Positions 27,095 to 35,678 of a stretch of 64,000 bases of DNA are shown one piece after another (position 1 is the stretch's first letter; every line of letters begins with the position of its first letter). The DNA is from Granulicella sp. 5B5 (GTDB taxonomy: Bacteria; Acidobacteriota; Terriglobia; Terriglobales; Acidobacteriaceae): positions 3,224,001 to 3,288,000 of the forward strand of contig NZ_CP046444.1 in NCBI RefSeq assembly GCF_014083945.1, in the 5' to 3' direction. The translations under genes and the position numbers were made by a program. Under the pieces are notes generated by a model. It saw only the letters and a program-made list of their open reading frames with translations, did no database searches and was not told the origin of the DNA.

Positions 27095-28300
27095 ATGTCG
27101 ACTAATTCCATCTCCAACGCTGCGCAATCCCGCATTCACAAAGCCCTCGACGCCTTCGCCATTGAGATCCCCTCCTGGGGATTTGCCAATACAGGCACGC
27201 GCTTCGGCAAGTTTTCACAGCCTGCCGCCGCTACCAACCTTGAAGAGAAGTTTGCCGACGCGGGTGAGGTCAATCGCCTCACCGGCGTCACTCCCACGCT
27301 GGCACTGCATGTCCTTTGGGATATGCCAAATGGTGTTGCGGATGCTGAGAAGATTCAATCGCTTGCCAAGCAGTATGGCGTCCGTGCAGGCTCGATCAAT
27401 CCCAATCTCTTTCAGGAACCCGAGTACAAGTTCGGCTCCATCTGCAATCCCTCCGCTGAGGTCCGCAAGAAAGCCACGCAGCACCTGCTTGACTCGGTCG
27501 CCATCGGCAAGGCCGTCGGCTCTGCCGAGGTCTCCGTCTGGGTCGCCGACGGCTCCAACTACCCCGGCACGCAGAGCATCTCGCGCCGCATCGGCTGGAT
27601 GAAGGAGGCCTTCGCCGCCGCCCATGAGGCCCTCGCTCCCGGCCAGACTCTGCTCATCGAATACAAGCCCTTTGAGCCTGCTTTTTATCACACGGATATC
27701 GCCGACTGGGGCATGTCCCTTGAGCTCTGTCGAGCTGCTGGCCCCCAGGCCCGCGTGCTGGTCGATACCGGCCATCACTATCAGGGCACCAACATCGAAC
27801 AGATCGTCTCGTGGCTTATTGCGCTCGATGTCCTCGGTGGCTTCCACTTCAACGATCGCAAGTACGCCGATGATGACCTGACGCTCGGGTCCATCGACCC
27901 CTATCAGGTCTTCCGTATCTTCCATGAGATCCACGCCGCGCAAGAGAGCAACAGTGCCTTCACCGCTCCGGCCTACATGATCGATCAGAGCCACAACCTC
28001 AAGGGCAAGATGGAGGCGATGATCCAGACCGTCGTGACGGCGCAGGAACTCTACGCCCGAGCCGCCCTCGTCGATCAGGCTGAGCTCGCCGTTCTGCAGG
28101 ACAGTTGCCAGCTCGTTGCAGCTGAGGAACTCTTTCGTGGCGCTTTCTGGACTGACGTTCGGCCCATTGTGCAGCAGTGGCGTGAGCAGCGCGGTCTGCC
28201 TGTCGATCCCCTTGCCGCTCTCAGGTCCAGCGGTTACGTCGAACAGATAGCAGCGGCCCGTGCGGCAAAAAACTCTGTAGGCCAGAGTTCCTACGCCTGA
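27095..28300 (+). CDS. rhaI: L-rhamnose isomerase (RhaI type)
   Basis: Converts L-rhamnose to L-rhamnulose. The 401-aa TIM-barrel protein matches the Pseudomonas-type isomerase rather than E. coli RhaA: IEIPSWGFANTGTRFGKF near the start, IEYKPFEPAFYHTD, DTGHHYQGTNIEQIV and FHFNDRKYADDDL, which supply the metal-binding Glu, Asp and His. ATG 27095 is chosen (GAGG 8 nt upstream) over GTG 27086. First + strand gene of the rhamnose block. Confidence 0.92.
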   Translation: MSTNSISNAAQSRIHKALDAFAIEIPSWGFANTGTRFGKFSQPAAATNLEEKFADAGEVNRLTGVTPTLALHVLWDMPNGVADAEKIQSLAKQYGVRAGSINPNLFQEPEYKFGSICNPSAEVRKKATQHLLDSVAIGKAVGSAEVSVWVADGSNYPGTQSISRRIGWMKEAFAAAHEALAPGQTLLIEYKPFEPAFYHTDIADWGMSLELCRAAGPQARVLVDTGHHYQGTNIEQIVSWLIALDVLGGFHFNDRKYADDDLTLGSIDPYQVFRIFHEIHAAQESNSAFTAPAYMIDQSHNLKGKMEAMIQTVVTAQELYARAALVDQAELAVLQDSCQLVAAEELFRGAFWTDVRPIVQQWREQRGLPVDPLAALRSSGYVEQIAAARAAKNSVGQSSYA

Positions 28301-28503
28301 GCCTCCAATAGTCGAAAATAATTGTCTGCCTATGCTGTTCGCTCATCGCGAAAGCTGCTCATCTGTAGGCGCTTGCACTTCCTCAATGGTATGCTTCCTC
28401 CAGTAGGAATCCATTAGGGAAACGCCGCCTGAGTGTTGCGTTGGTCCAGGTTTGTTAGCCAGCCACATCCACTCCGCCCGTCGTTGCTCGCGATGAGGGA
28501 AAC

Positions 28504-29724
28504 ATGCCCGGAAAGACAAAGGCCCGCCGCCTTTACCTGATCCCTGTCCTGACCAAGGCGCTCGACATCCTTGAGCTGCTGCAGACGGAAAATCAGCCCA
28601 TGGTCCTCGAGAGCATCCATAAGCGGACCCGCATCTCCAAGACCACCGTCTATCGCATCCTCAAGACGTTGGTCCACCGCGGCTATGTGGGGCAGGGGGC
28701 TGACCGCCAGTATCGCCACATCGCTCGCCCGCGCAAGCTCCGCTTTGGCTTTGGCGGTCAAAGCGCGGAGATGCCGTTCTCCGAGGCCATGACCGCCAGT
28801 CTGCGCCAGGCTGCTGCTGCTGTCGGTGTCGATCTCGTCGTCCTCGATAACCACTACGACCCGCAGGTGGCTATCGAGAACGCCGAGACCTTCATCCGCG
28901 AGCGTGTCGACGTCATCATCGAGTTCCAGGTCGACGAGCACATCGCCCCCATCATCGCCGACAAGATCGCCGAAGCCGGCATCCCGCTCATCGCCGTTGA
29001 CATCCCCCATCCCCGCGCCACGTTCATCGGCGTCGACAACTATCGCGCGGGCCTCGAAGCCGGCGGCCTGCTCGCCGACTACTCCCTCAACTACTGGGAG
29101 GGCAAGATGGACTGGATGGTCGGGCTAGACATCGAAGAGGCCGGCCAGCTCGTCCAGAGTCGTATCACCGGCGCCTTCCAGGGCGTCAAGGCGCGTCTGC
29201 CGAACCTCCCTGTCGAGTCCTTCGTCCGCATCGACGGCCGCGGCATGCGCGACAAGAGTTACAAAGTCATCCTCGACTTCCTCAACCGTCATCCTAAGGA
29301 TAAGCACATCCTCGTTGCAGCTGCCAACGACACCAGCGCGATGGGCGCCATCGCCGCTGTCCGCGAGCTGGGCCGTGAAAAGCACGTCGCCGTCGTCGGC
29401 CAGGATTGCGTCGAGGAGATGCTCCGTGAGATGCAGCGATCGAACAGTCCCGCCATCGGTTCCATCTCGCATGAGGTTCAGCTTTACGGCCCACGCCTCA
29501 TCGACCTCGGCCTCTCGCTGCTGCGTAGTGAGACCGTTCCGCCTTACAACTACGTCGAGCACCGCGCCGTCACGCCGGACCTCGCCTCGCGCGCGCTGGA
29601 GGCTCTCTTGCTGTCACCTTCTCACTTTTCCTCGTCGGCTTCATCGGAAGCGCCACCCCGCGCCGCGCCTCCAAAGAAGCGCGCGAGCGGAAAGAAATCA
29701 ACACAAAGGGCCTTGGCACGCTAG
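28504..29724 (+). CDS. IclR-type HTH fused to a sugar-binding (RbsB/LacI-like) domain: rhamnose regulator
   Basis: Predicted transcription factor of 406 aa with an unusual architecture. Residues ~14-62 form an IclR-type winged helix (VLTKALDILELLQTE, RTRISKTTVYRILKTLVHRGYV). Residues ~95-375 are a periplasmic-binding-protein type sugar domain (AIENAETFIRERVDVIIEF, ADKIAEAGIPLIAVDIPHP, VAAANDTSAMGAIAAVREL, VVGQDCVEEMLREM). The C-terminus is a low-complexity Ser/Ala/Lys tail. No signal peptide, so it acts in the cytoplasm. GAGGG lies 5 nt before ATG. Its place between rhaI and rhaD suggests that it senses rhamnose or a pathway intermediate. Confidence 0.8.
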   Translation: MPGKTKARRLYLIPVLTKALDILELLQTENQPMVLESIHKRTRISKTTVYRILKTLVHRGYVGQGADRQYRHIARPRKLRFGFGGQSAEMPFSEAMTASLRQAAAAVGVDLVVLDNHYDPQVAIENAETFIRERVDVIIEFQVDEHIAPIIADKIAEAGIPLIAVDIPHPRATFIGVDNYRAGLEAGGLLADYSLNYWEGKMDWMVGLDIEEAGQLVQSRITGAFQGVKARLPNLPVESFVRIDGRGMRDKSYKVILDFLNRHPKDKHILVAAANDTSAMGAIAAVRELGREKHVAVVGQDCVEEMLREMQRSNSPAIGSISHEVQLYGPRLIDLGLSLLRSETVPPYNYVEHRAVTPDLASRALEALLLSPSHFSSSASSEAPPRAAPPKKRASGKKSTQRALAR

Positions 29725-29769
29725 CCGAGGTTTTTCCTTGCAGGACATTTTTCAGTGATGGATGTCTCT

Positions 29770-29797
29770 ATAGGAATAGTTGTCCTATTGGTATAAT
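29770..29797 (+). promoter_or_regulatory. candidate operator and -10 before rhaD
   Basis: Palindrome ATAGGA-ATAGTTG-TCCTAT (29770-29788) directly followed by a consensus TATAAT (29792-29797), 72 nt before the ATG. A protein bound here would cover the -35 region, fitting repression. Confidence 0.55.
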
Positions 29798-29868
29798 GTG
29801 TGGGATCATCAATACGCCGCCGACGACCCGTCGAGGACGAACCCACAGGAAACCACACAGGCATCTCT

Positions 29869-32073
29869 ATGACTACCGCTAGCAAGCTCCGCTTCCTCGA
29901 AGACCGCTGGGATGAGGCCGTTGCCTCCAAGCTCGACGCCCCCGAACTCCTCCGCTATCGCTCCAACCTGCTCGGTTCCGATCTCCGCCTCACCAACTTC
30001 GGTGGCGGCAACACCAGCTCCAAGATCGACGAAGTCGACCCCCTCGACGGCCAGACGAAGAAGGTTCTCTGGGTCAAGGGCTCTGGCGGCGATCTCGGCA
30101 GCATCAAGCGCTCCGGCTTCGCCACGCTCTATCTCGATAAGGTCCTCGCCCTCGCAAACAGTTATCAGGGTGTAGCCCGTGAAGACGAGATCGTCTCGAT
30201 GTATCCGCTCTGCACCTTCGGCAACAACCCCGTCGCAGCGTCCATCGACACGCCACTCCACGGCTTCCTCCCGTTCCCGCACGTCGACCACCTCCACCCC
30301 GACTGGGGCATCGCTCTCGCGGCCTCGGCCAACGGCAAGCAAAAAATGGAGGAGTTCAATCAGCAGTTCGGCCACAAGATCGTCTGGGTCCCCTGGCAGC
30401 GCCCCGGCTTCGAGCTCGCACTGATGCTGCGCGATGCCGTCGCCGCGGTCCCTGGCTGCGACGGCGTCGTCCTCGGCGGCCACGGCCTCTTCACATGGGG
30501 CAACACGCAGCGCGAAAGCTACCTCAACACCATCACGATCATTGACCAGATCGGTCAGTTCATCGCGCAGCACGCGGAGAAGAAGTCCACGAGCTTCGGC
30601 GGCGCAAAGCACGCTTCGCACGACGACCGCCAGGCCCTCGCCACGAAGATCATGCCCGTCATCCGTGGCCGAGTCTCCGCAAAGCAGCGCGTCATCGGCA
30701 GCTTCACGGATGCCCCTGACGTCCTTGCCTTCGTGAACTCGCACTCAGCGGAAAAGCTCGCGCACCTCGGCACCAGCTGCCCCGACCACTTCATCCGCAC
30801 CAAGATCCGCCCGCTCTTCGTCAACTGGGACCCCAAGACTGATCCAGCAGGCATCGAGCCTCTGATCGACCAGGCCCTCGAAACCTACCGCGCCGAGTAC
30901 GCCGACTACTACAAGGCCCACGCCCTGCCCGACTCGCCCGCCATGCGCGACGCCAGCCCCACCGTCGTCCTCATCCCCGGCATCGGCATGTTCAGCTTCG
31001 GCAAGAACAAAACCGAGTCCCGCATCACCGGCGAGTTCTACACCAACGCCATCCACGTCATGGAAGGCGCCGGCCACATGGACGAGGATAACTGTCCCGC
31101 GGTGCTTCCGCAGGCTGGTCCTGCCGCAAAGACTGAAGCCTTCACAACGCACCAGAACTACGTCGCACTCCCACCCAGCGAAGCCTTCCGCATCGAGTAC
31201 TGGGCACTTGAAGAGGCGAAGATTCGCCGCCAGCCGCCCGAGAAGGAGCTCTCCCGCCGCATCGCTCTCATCGTCGGCGGAGCCAGCGGCATCGGCCGCG
31301 AGACCGCTCTACTCGCCACCGAGCGCGGCGCGCACATCGTCGTCGCCGACCTTTCGCTCGAAGCCGCACAGAAGGTCGCCGATGAGTGCAAGGCCATCGG
31401 TGGCAAGGAGTGCGCGATCGCCACGGTCATCGACATCCGCAAGCGCGACGCGATCAAGCAGGCGCTCAACGCCACCATCGCAGCCTTCGGCGGCGTAGAC
31501 CTCCTCATTAACACCGCAGCCATCTTCCCGTCTTCGCCCGACGGCATCATCACCGATGCGCAGTGGGGCATCACGCTGGAGATCAACGTCACCGCCAACT
31601 ACCTGCTCACTGACGAAGCCTCATCCGTCTTCAAGGCGCAGGGAATCTCCGGCAGCGTCGTCCTCACCAGCTCTGCCAACGCCGTCGTCGCCAAACGTGG
31701 CAGCGAGGCGTATGACGTCTCCAAGGCCGCGCTCTCGCACCTCGTCCGCGAGCTCGCCGTCACCTACTCGCCTCTGCTGCGCGTCAACGGCATCAGCCCG
31801 GCTACAGTCGTCAAGGGTTCCACCATGTTCCCGCGCGACCGCGTCAAGGCCTCTCTGACGAAGTACAACATCGCCTTCGAGGAGTCTGCGAGCGACGATG
31901 AACTCCGCAACCTCCTCGCGAAGTTCTACGCCAAACGCACCCTCACGCACGTCCCCATCGACCCCAAAGACTGTGCCGAAGCGATCCTCTTCATCGGTGG
32001 CCCCAAGGCACCCGTCACCACCGGCCACCTCGTCCCGGTCGACGGCGGCCTCGTCGAAGCCTACCTCCGCTAA
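29869..32073 (+). CDS. rhaD: bifunctional rhamnulose-1-phosphate aldolase / lactaldehyde dehydrogenase (SDR)
   Basis: Fusion enzyme of 734 aa. Residues ~1-430 are a class II aldolase domain (LTNFGGGNTSSKI, HVDHLHPDWG, LGGHGLFTWG) that splits L-rhamnulose 1-phosphate into dihydroxyacetone phosphate and L-lactaldehyde. Residues ~462-734 are a short-chain dehydrogenase (NAD motif GGASGIGRE, NTAAIF, YDVSKAA) that would oxidise lactaldehyde to lactate. ATG 29869 is preferred to an upstream in-frame start because it lies past the promoter. Lactate would then be taken up by the nearby LutABC. A good terminator follows. Confidence 0.92.
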   Translation: MTTASKLRFLEDRWDEAVASKLDAPELLRYRSNLLGSDLRLTNFGGGNTSSKIDEVDPLDGQTKKVLWVKGSGGDLGSIKRSGFATLYLDKVLALANSYQGVAREDEIVSMYPLCTFGNNPVAASIDTPLHGFLPFPHVDHLHPDWGIALAASANGKQKMEEFNQQFGHKIVWVPWQRPGFELALMLRDAVAAVPGCDGVVLGGHGLFTWGNTQRESYLNTITIIDQIGQFIAQHAEKKSTSFGGAKHASHDDRQALATKIMPVIRGRVSAKQRVIGSFTDAPDVLAFVNSHSAEKLAHLGTSCPDHFIRTKIRPLFVNWDPKTDPAGIEPLIDQALETYRAEYADYYKAHALPDSPAMRDASPTVVLIPGIGMFSFGKNKTESRITGEFYTNAIHVMEGAGHMDEDNCPAVLPQAGPAAKTEAFTTHQNYVALPPSEAFRIEYWALEEAKIRRQPPEKELSRRIALIVGGASGIGRETALLATERGAHIVVADLSLEAAQKVADECKAIGGKECAIATVIDIRKRDAIKQALNATIAAFGGVDLLINTAAIFPSSPDGIITDAQWGITLEINVTANYLLTDEASSVFKAQGISGSVVLTSSANAVVAKRGSEAYDVSKAALSHLVRELAVTYSPLLRVNGISPATVVKGSTMFPRDRVKASLTKYNIAFEESASDDELRNLLAKFYAKRTLTHVPIDPKDCAEAILFIGGPKAPVTTGHLVPVDGGLVEAYLR

Positions 32074-32080
32074 CCAACAA

Positions 32081-32116
32081 GGCACCGCTCTCGCATGTAT
32101 CGAAGCGGTGCCTTTT
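32081..32116 (+). terminator. Rho-independent terminator after rhaD
   Basis: GGCACCGCT / AGCGGTGCC, 9 bp perfect, then TTTT. It separates rhaD from rhaB, so rhaB likely has its own promoter or depends on read-through. Confidence 0.8.
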
Positions 32117-32168
32117 CATTTCTTCTTTGTCATTCCCGCAGGGAATCTGCTTCTGTCTTGGTGTTGCT

Positions 32169-32228
32169 TGTTTTCCTTTGCGTCCTCTGCGGGCTCTTCC
32201 TTTGCACCCTCTGTATGAACGCTTTTGC
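32169..32228 (+). repeat. CCTTTGCGTCCTCTGCG-type dispersed repeat
   Basis: TTTTCCTTTGCGTCCTCTGC again, as at 22437, with a degenerate second half (CCTTTGCACCCTCTG). Confidence 0.65.
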
Positions 32229-32256
32229 CTTTCTGGATCGGCCACAAATCAGGTAC

Positions 32257-32383
32257 CCCGAGGCTTTAGCCTCGGGTCTCATAGGCCCATCAAAGAGTGA
32301 GGGCTTTAGCCCTCCAGTTTGCTTTTGCCTTTGTTGCTTTACATGGAGCGTGACAATCGAAGGGGCATGGCTTCAGCCGTGCC
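32257..32383. repeat. three GGCTTYAGCC hairpins in the rhaD-rhaB gap
   Basis: CCCGAGGCTTTAGCCTCGGG (32257-32276), GAGGGCTTTAGCCCTC (32299-32314) and GGCATGGCTTCAGCCGTGCC (32364-32383). The centre is constant while the outer arms differ but stay paired. The rest of the 363-nt gap has no gene. Confidence 0.8.
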
Positions 32384-32436
32384 ACAAAAGCAAAGCAGAA
32401 GGCCGGTTTAACCGCTGAGGTACGTTTGGTCATAGC

Positions 32437-33873
32437 ATGATGAGCGCCACTGCACCCCAACCCATCGACCTCCGAGCCCTAGTCGCCATCGACTTAGGCG
32501 CCGAATCCTGCCGCGTCTCCCTCCTCCGCTGGAAGAACAGCGAGCCGCATATCGAGCTCGTTCACCGCTTCCCCAACGGCGCCACAGAAACCGCCGACGG
32601 CCTCCACTGGAACCTCGAAGGCATCCTTACCGGTCTCGACGAAGGCCTCCGCAAATGCGCAACCATCGCCACCGAAGGGATCCGCTCCATTGCAGTCGAC
32701 GGATGGGGCGTCGACTACGTCCGCCTCGACAGCAATGGTAAGCCCGTATCTGAACCCTTCTGCTACCGCGACGAGCGCACCGTCACTGCCGAAGAGTCCC
32801 TCAACGACCGCATCAGCCCGCAGCGCATGCGTGAGCTCACCGGCATCGGCCTCCTGCGCATCAACACGGCCTACCAGCTCTTCGCAGACGATGCGAGCGT
32901 CCGTTCGCTCCCCTGGCTCAACCTGCCCGAGTACATCCTCTACTCCCTCGGCGCGCGTCCCGTCTCCGAACGCACTCTCGCCAGCCACACCCAGATCCTC
33001 AGCATGCCCACCGAGCAATCGCCTGGCGAGTGGTGCGACGAGATCGTTCACGAGCTCGACATCCCCGCATCGGCAATGCCTGAGCTGGTGAACCCCGGCA
33101 CCGATGTCGGCCCGCTCACCGGCCCGCTCGCCGCTCTACCGGCCTTCCAAAACACCCGCCTGATCGCACCCTGCTGCCACGACACAGCCTCCGCCATCGC
33201 CGCCATCCCCGACGCCGCCGACGACTGGGCCTACATCAGCTCCGGCACCTGGTCGCTCGTCGGCACGCTGCTCCCGCAGCCCAACAACTCCCAGCGCGCC
33301 CGCGATGAGAACTTCACTAACCTCATCGGCGCCGATGGCACCATCTGCTTCCACAAGAACGTCAATGGCATGTGGCTCCTCCGCCAGTGCATGGAGACCT
33401 GGACCGCCGAAGGCGCGCATCTTGAGATCACCGAGCTCGTCGAGGCCGCCAGCAAGGCTCCTGTGCCCACCTATACGCTCGACGTTGACGACCCTGATTT
33501 GCTCCTCAGTGGTCGCATGCCGCAGCGCATCAATGCGCAGCTCCACCGTCGCAACCTGCCCGAGCTCAGCACTCATCCCAACGACGCCCCCGCAATGGCC
33601 GCCTTCCTCTTCCACTCCCTTGCCGCGCGCTACGCGCAGGTGCTCGCCAGCGTGGCAGCCATCACCGGCAAACCGCTGCGTCGCATCCACATCATGGGCG
33701 GCGGTAGTCAGAACGCCTTCCTCAACCGCCTGACTGAACAAGCGACCGGCCTCGAAGTCCACCGGGTGGGTACCGAGTGCTCCACCGTCGGCAACTTCGC
33801 CGTCCAGCTAGCCACCCTCGAACAAACCCCTGGCCCACGTCCCTCAGCTCATTGGGCCAGCCGCCTCGCATAA
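32437..33873 (+). CDS. rhaB: rhamnulokinase
   Basis: Phosphorylates L-rhamnulose to L-rhamnulose 1-phosphate with ATP. The 478-aa FGGY-type kinase shows the N-terminal phosphate loop VAIDLGAESCRVSLLRW, the sugar site GWGVDYVRLD, the second ATP motif SSGTWSLVGT and the adenine motif IMGGGSQNAFLNRL. Two ATGs stand in tandem at 32437 and 32440. It is separated from rhaD by a terminator and repeats. It completes the rhamnose pathway in the window. Confidence 0.93.
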   Translation: MMSATAPQPIDLRALVAIDLGAESCRVSLLRWKNSEPHIELVHRFPNGATETADGLHWNLEGILTGLDEGLRKCATIATEGIRSIAVDGWGVDYVRLDSNGKPVSEPFCYRDERTVTAEESLNDRISPQRMRELTGIGLLRINTAYQLFADDASVRSLPWLNLPEYILYSLGARPVSERTLASHTQILSMPTEQSPGEWCDEIVHELDIPASAMPELVNPGTDVGPLTGPLAALPAFQNTRLIAPCCHDTASAIAAIPDAADDWAYISSGTWSLVGTLLPQPNNSQRARDENFTNLIGADGTICFHKNVNGMWLLRQCMETWTAEGAHLEITELVEAASKAPVPTYTLDVDDPDLLLSGRMPQRINAQLHRRNLPELSTHPNDAPAMAAFLFHSLAARYAQVLASVAAITGKPLRRIHIMGGGSQNAFLNRLTEQATGLEVHRVGTECSTVGNFAVQLATLEQTPGPRPSAHWASRLA

Positions 33874-34211
33874 CCGCAGAGCTTGCAAAAATCTCTTGCA
33901 AATTTGCGGGCAAACACGCCCTGTCAACCCCAGTTTCCCCGTAAGCCCAACAAATAAATAGCGATAGCCTCTAATAAAGGACAGTTCTCAAACCGCTATC
34001 ATGGAAATAGGGACAACTGCCGGGAACCGATCAGCAAAACCCCTCGTAGCACCGTCTACGGAAGCAGCCTCCGCTAACCTCAATCTTTCCCATATCATAC
34101 GCATAAACGGCTATAGAATCAGTTGCTTAACCCCGGGATCACCCCGTAAGTGACTGATTCTGCTAGATGCCTCAACTACATAGGGAGGGGGGAGGGGTAT
34201 CCCTCCAATCG
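33874..34211. other. non-coding gap between convergent rhaB and NUDIX genes
   Basis: 338 nt without a gene. It contains one long imperfect hairpin, AGAATCAGT-TG-CTTA / TAAG-TG-ACTGATTCT (34115-34161), which may end transcription from either side. Confidence 0.5.
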
Positions 34212-34673
34212 CTAAATCAGCTTCCCATCCGCAAGATCGCGGATCAAGGTCAGGTCCGCAGCCAGGAAGTCGTAATCAGGCAGCCGAGGCACAGGCGTCC
34301 AAAGCATCTGCTGGAAGATATTGTTCGTCATCTCACCCTGGTACTCGCGCACGGTAAAGAAGGCTATCTCGATCGCGCCGCCATTACGGTAGTTGTGCCG
34401 GATAGTCGTGATCCGCGGTCCAATCGTCGCCACAATGCCAAGCTCTTCGGTCAACTCCCGGACCAGCGCCTGCTCCGGCGTCTCACCCGGCTCGATCTTG
34501 CCGCCTGGGAACTCCCACTTCAGCCCCATGGGTTGGTCGGGCCGCCGCTGGCAGATAAACACCTCCCGCGCCTCGCCTTCGCCGCGCAGGATAAGCGCAG
34601 CCACAACCCTGCGCAGCGGCCGTAGGGCAACTGCGGGGCGTCGTCCTGTGAGCTTACGAATGGGCTCCTTCAC
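34212..34673 (-). CDS. NUDIX hydrolase (MutT-like)
   Basis: 153-aa pyrophosphatase of the MutT class. A perfect Nudix box, GKIEPGETPEQALVRELTEELGI, provides the metal-binding Glu residues. The flanking sequence (VICQRRPDQPMGLKWEFPGG) resembles 8-oxo-dGTP or CTP pyrophosphatases that clean the nucleotide pool. The substrate cannot be set from sequence alone. Same strand as the HAD gene 88 nt upstream. Confidence 0.85.
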   Translation of the reverse strand: MKEPIRKLTGRRPAVALRPLRRVVAALILRGEGEAREVFICQRRPDQPMGLKWEFPGGKIEPGETPEQALVRELTEELGIVATIGPRITTIRHNYRNGGAIEIAFFTVREYQGEMTNNIFQQMLWTPVPRLPDYDFLAADLTLIRDLADGKLI

Positions 34674-34761
34674 GGTTCTCCCTGCTCAGTGTAGACGTTC
34701 GTGAGCGGTGGTTTGGTGCGGGTCCCGTTGCAGAGTGGGTTCGTGCCGTGGAAATAGCCCC

Positions 34762-35484
34762 TTACGGCGCAACCGTCGCCGGATAGTAAACCGCCCATCC
34801 TTCGGTCCTGCTGCGCCGTAACAGCTCCACCGATGGATTGACCGGGAACGCTCCACGGGCGATAGCAAGCATCGCCGCATCATGCACCGAGTTCCCGAAC
34901 ACCGCGTCTGGTGCAGTGACCCCCGCCCCATGCAGTGCCGTCACCTTGCCTTCATCCGTAGGAACGTCGATTAGCGTATCCGTGGCTATGCCATCCTTAG
35001 CCACCACCCGTGCGGAGAGTACGCGGTTCGCGGAGATATTGAATCGCGTTACACCTTCTTCGATCACCCAGTCATTGGTGGAGCTCACTGCCCATATCTC
35101 AGCCCCAGACGCCTGGAGCGTCGCTACCAACTCCTGCATCTCCGGAAAGATGTTGGGTTCGATATGTGTCCGGAAGAACTCTGCCGCAGCTTGCCGCAAG
35201 GTCTCGACTGCGATGCCACGATACACCTGAACCATCTCGCCACAGATCGCCAACTCCGAGACCTGGCCCTGCTTGTAGCCCTGATAGCGTCCTTCCATCC
35301 ACTCGACCTGTGCCGGGGCCAGCAGCCCGTTCTGCATCGTCCAGCGCATAAAACTCGAGCCGGCATCTCCCGACCAGAGTGTCCCATCGCAATCGAAGAC
35401 AGCGATCTGTGGACGCAGCGCGTGGACGCGACTATGGAACTCTGCAGTTGTCAGGACGGGTGCGGCAATGAGACTTTCGGACAA
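34762..35484 (-). CDS. HAD-superfamily phosphatase (SerB/IB-like)
   Basis: 240-aa phosphohydrolase with the HAD nucleophile motif VFDCDGTLWSGD, motif II Ser in WAVSSTND, and a late FGNSVHDAAML acid motif in place of the usual GDxxxD. The TTG at 35484, with AGGAG 9 nt upstream, is taken as the start; the frame is open to 35595 but without a ribosome site. The cap and overall order resemble phosphoserine-phosphatase-type enzymes. The physiological substrate is unknown. Confidence 0.75.
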   Translation of the reverse strand: MSESLIAAPVLTTAEFHSRVHALRPQIAVFDCDGTLWSGDAGSSFMRWTMQNGLLAPAQVEWMEGRYQGYKQGQVSELAICGEMVQVYRGIAVETLRQAAAEFFRTHIEPNIFPEMQELVATLQASGAEIWAVSSTNDWVIEEGVTRFNISANRVLSARVVAKDGIATDTLIDVPTDEGKVTALHGAGVTAPDAVFGNSVHDAAMLAIARGAFPVNPSVELLRRSRTEGWAVYYPATVAP

Positions 35485-35607
35485 AACGTTCAACTCCTGC
35501 AGCGTGAACCGCGATAGGGTAGTGAGGTCAATGTTCCTCAGAAGTTCAGTAGACCAGCTTCGCGAGGTTCGTACAAACATTCCGCACGTTGGCAAAACAA
35601 CAAGAAC

Positions 35608-35618
35608 CTGTCTGACAG
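35608..35618. promoter_or_regulatory. palindrome CTGTCTGACAG upstream of uxaC
   Basis: Perfect 11-bp palindrome 60 nt before the uxaC start. The same TGTCTGAC core recurs in the uxaE leader (41307-41314). The TGTC-N-GACA form is typical of FadR-type GntR operators. Confidence 0.45.
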
Positions 35619-35678
35619 TGTAAGGAGAACTTTGATACGCTGCTGCGGTAAGCTTGTGACGAAAGTGGAGAAAGTTTG

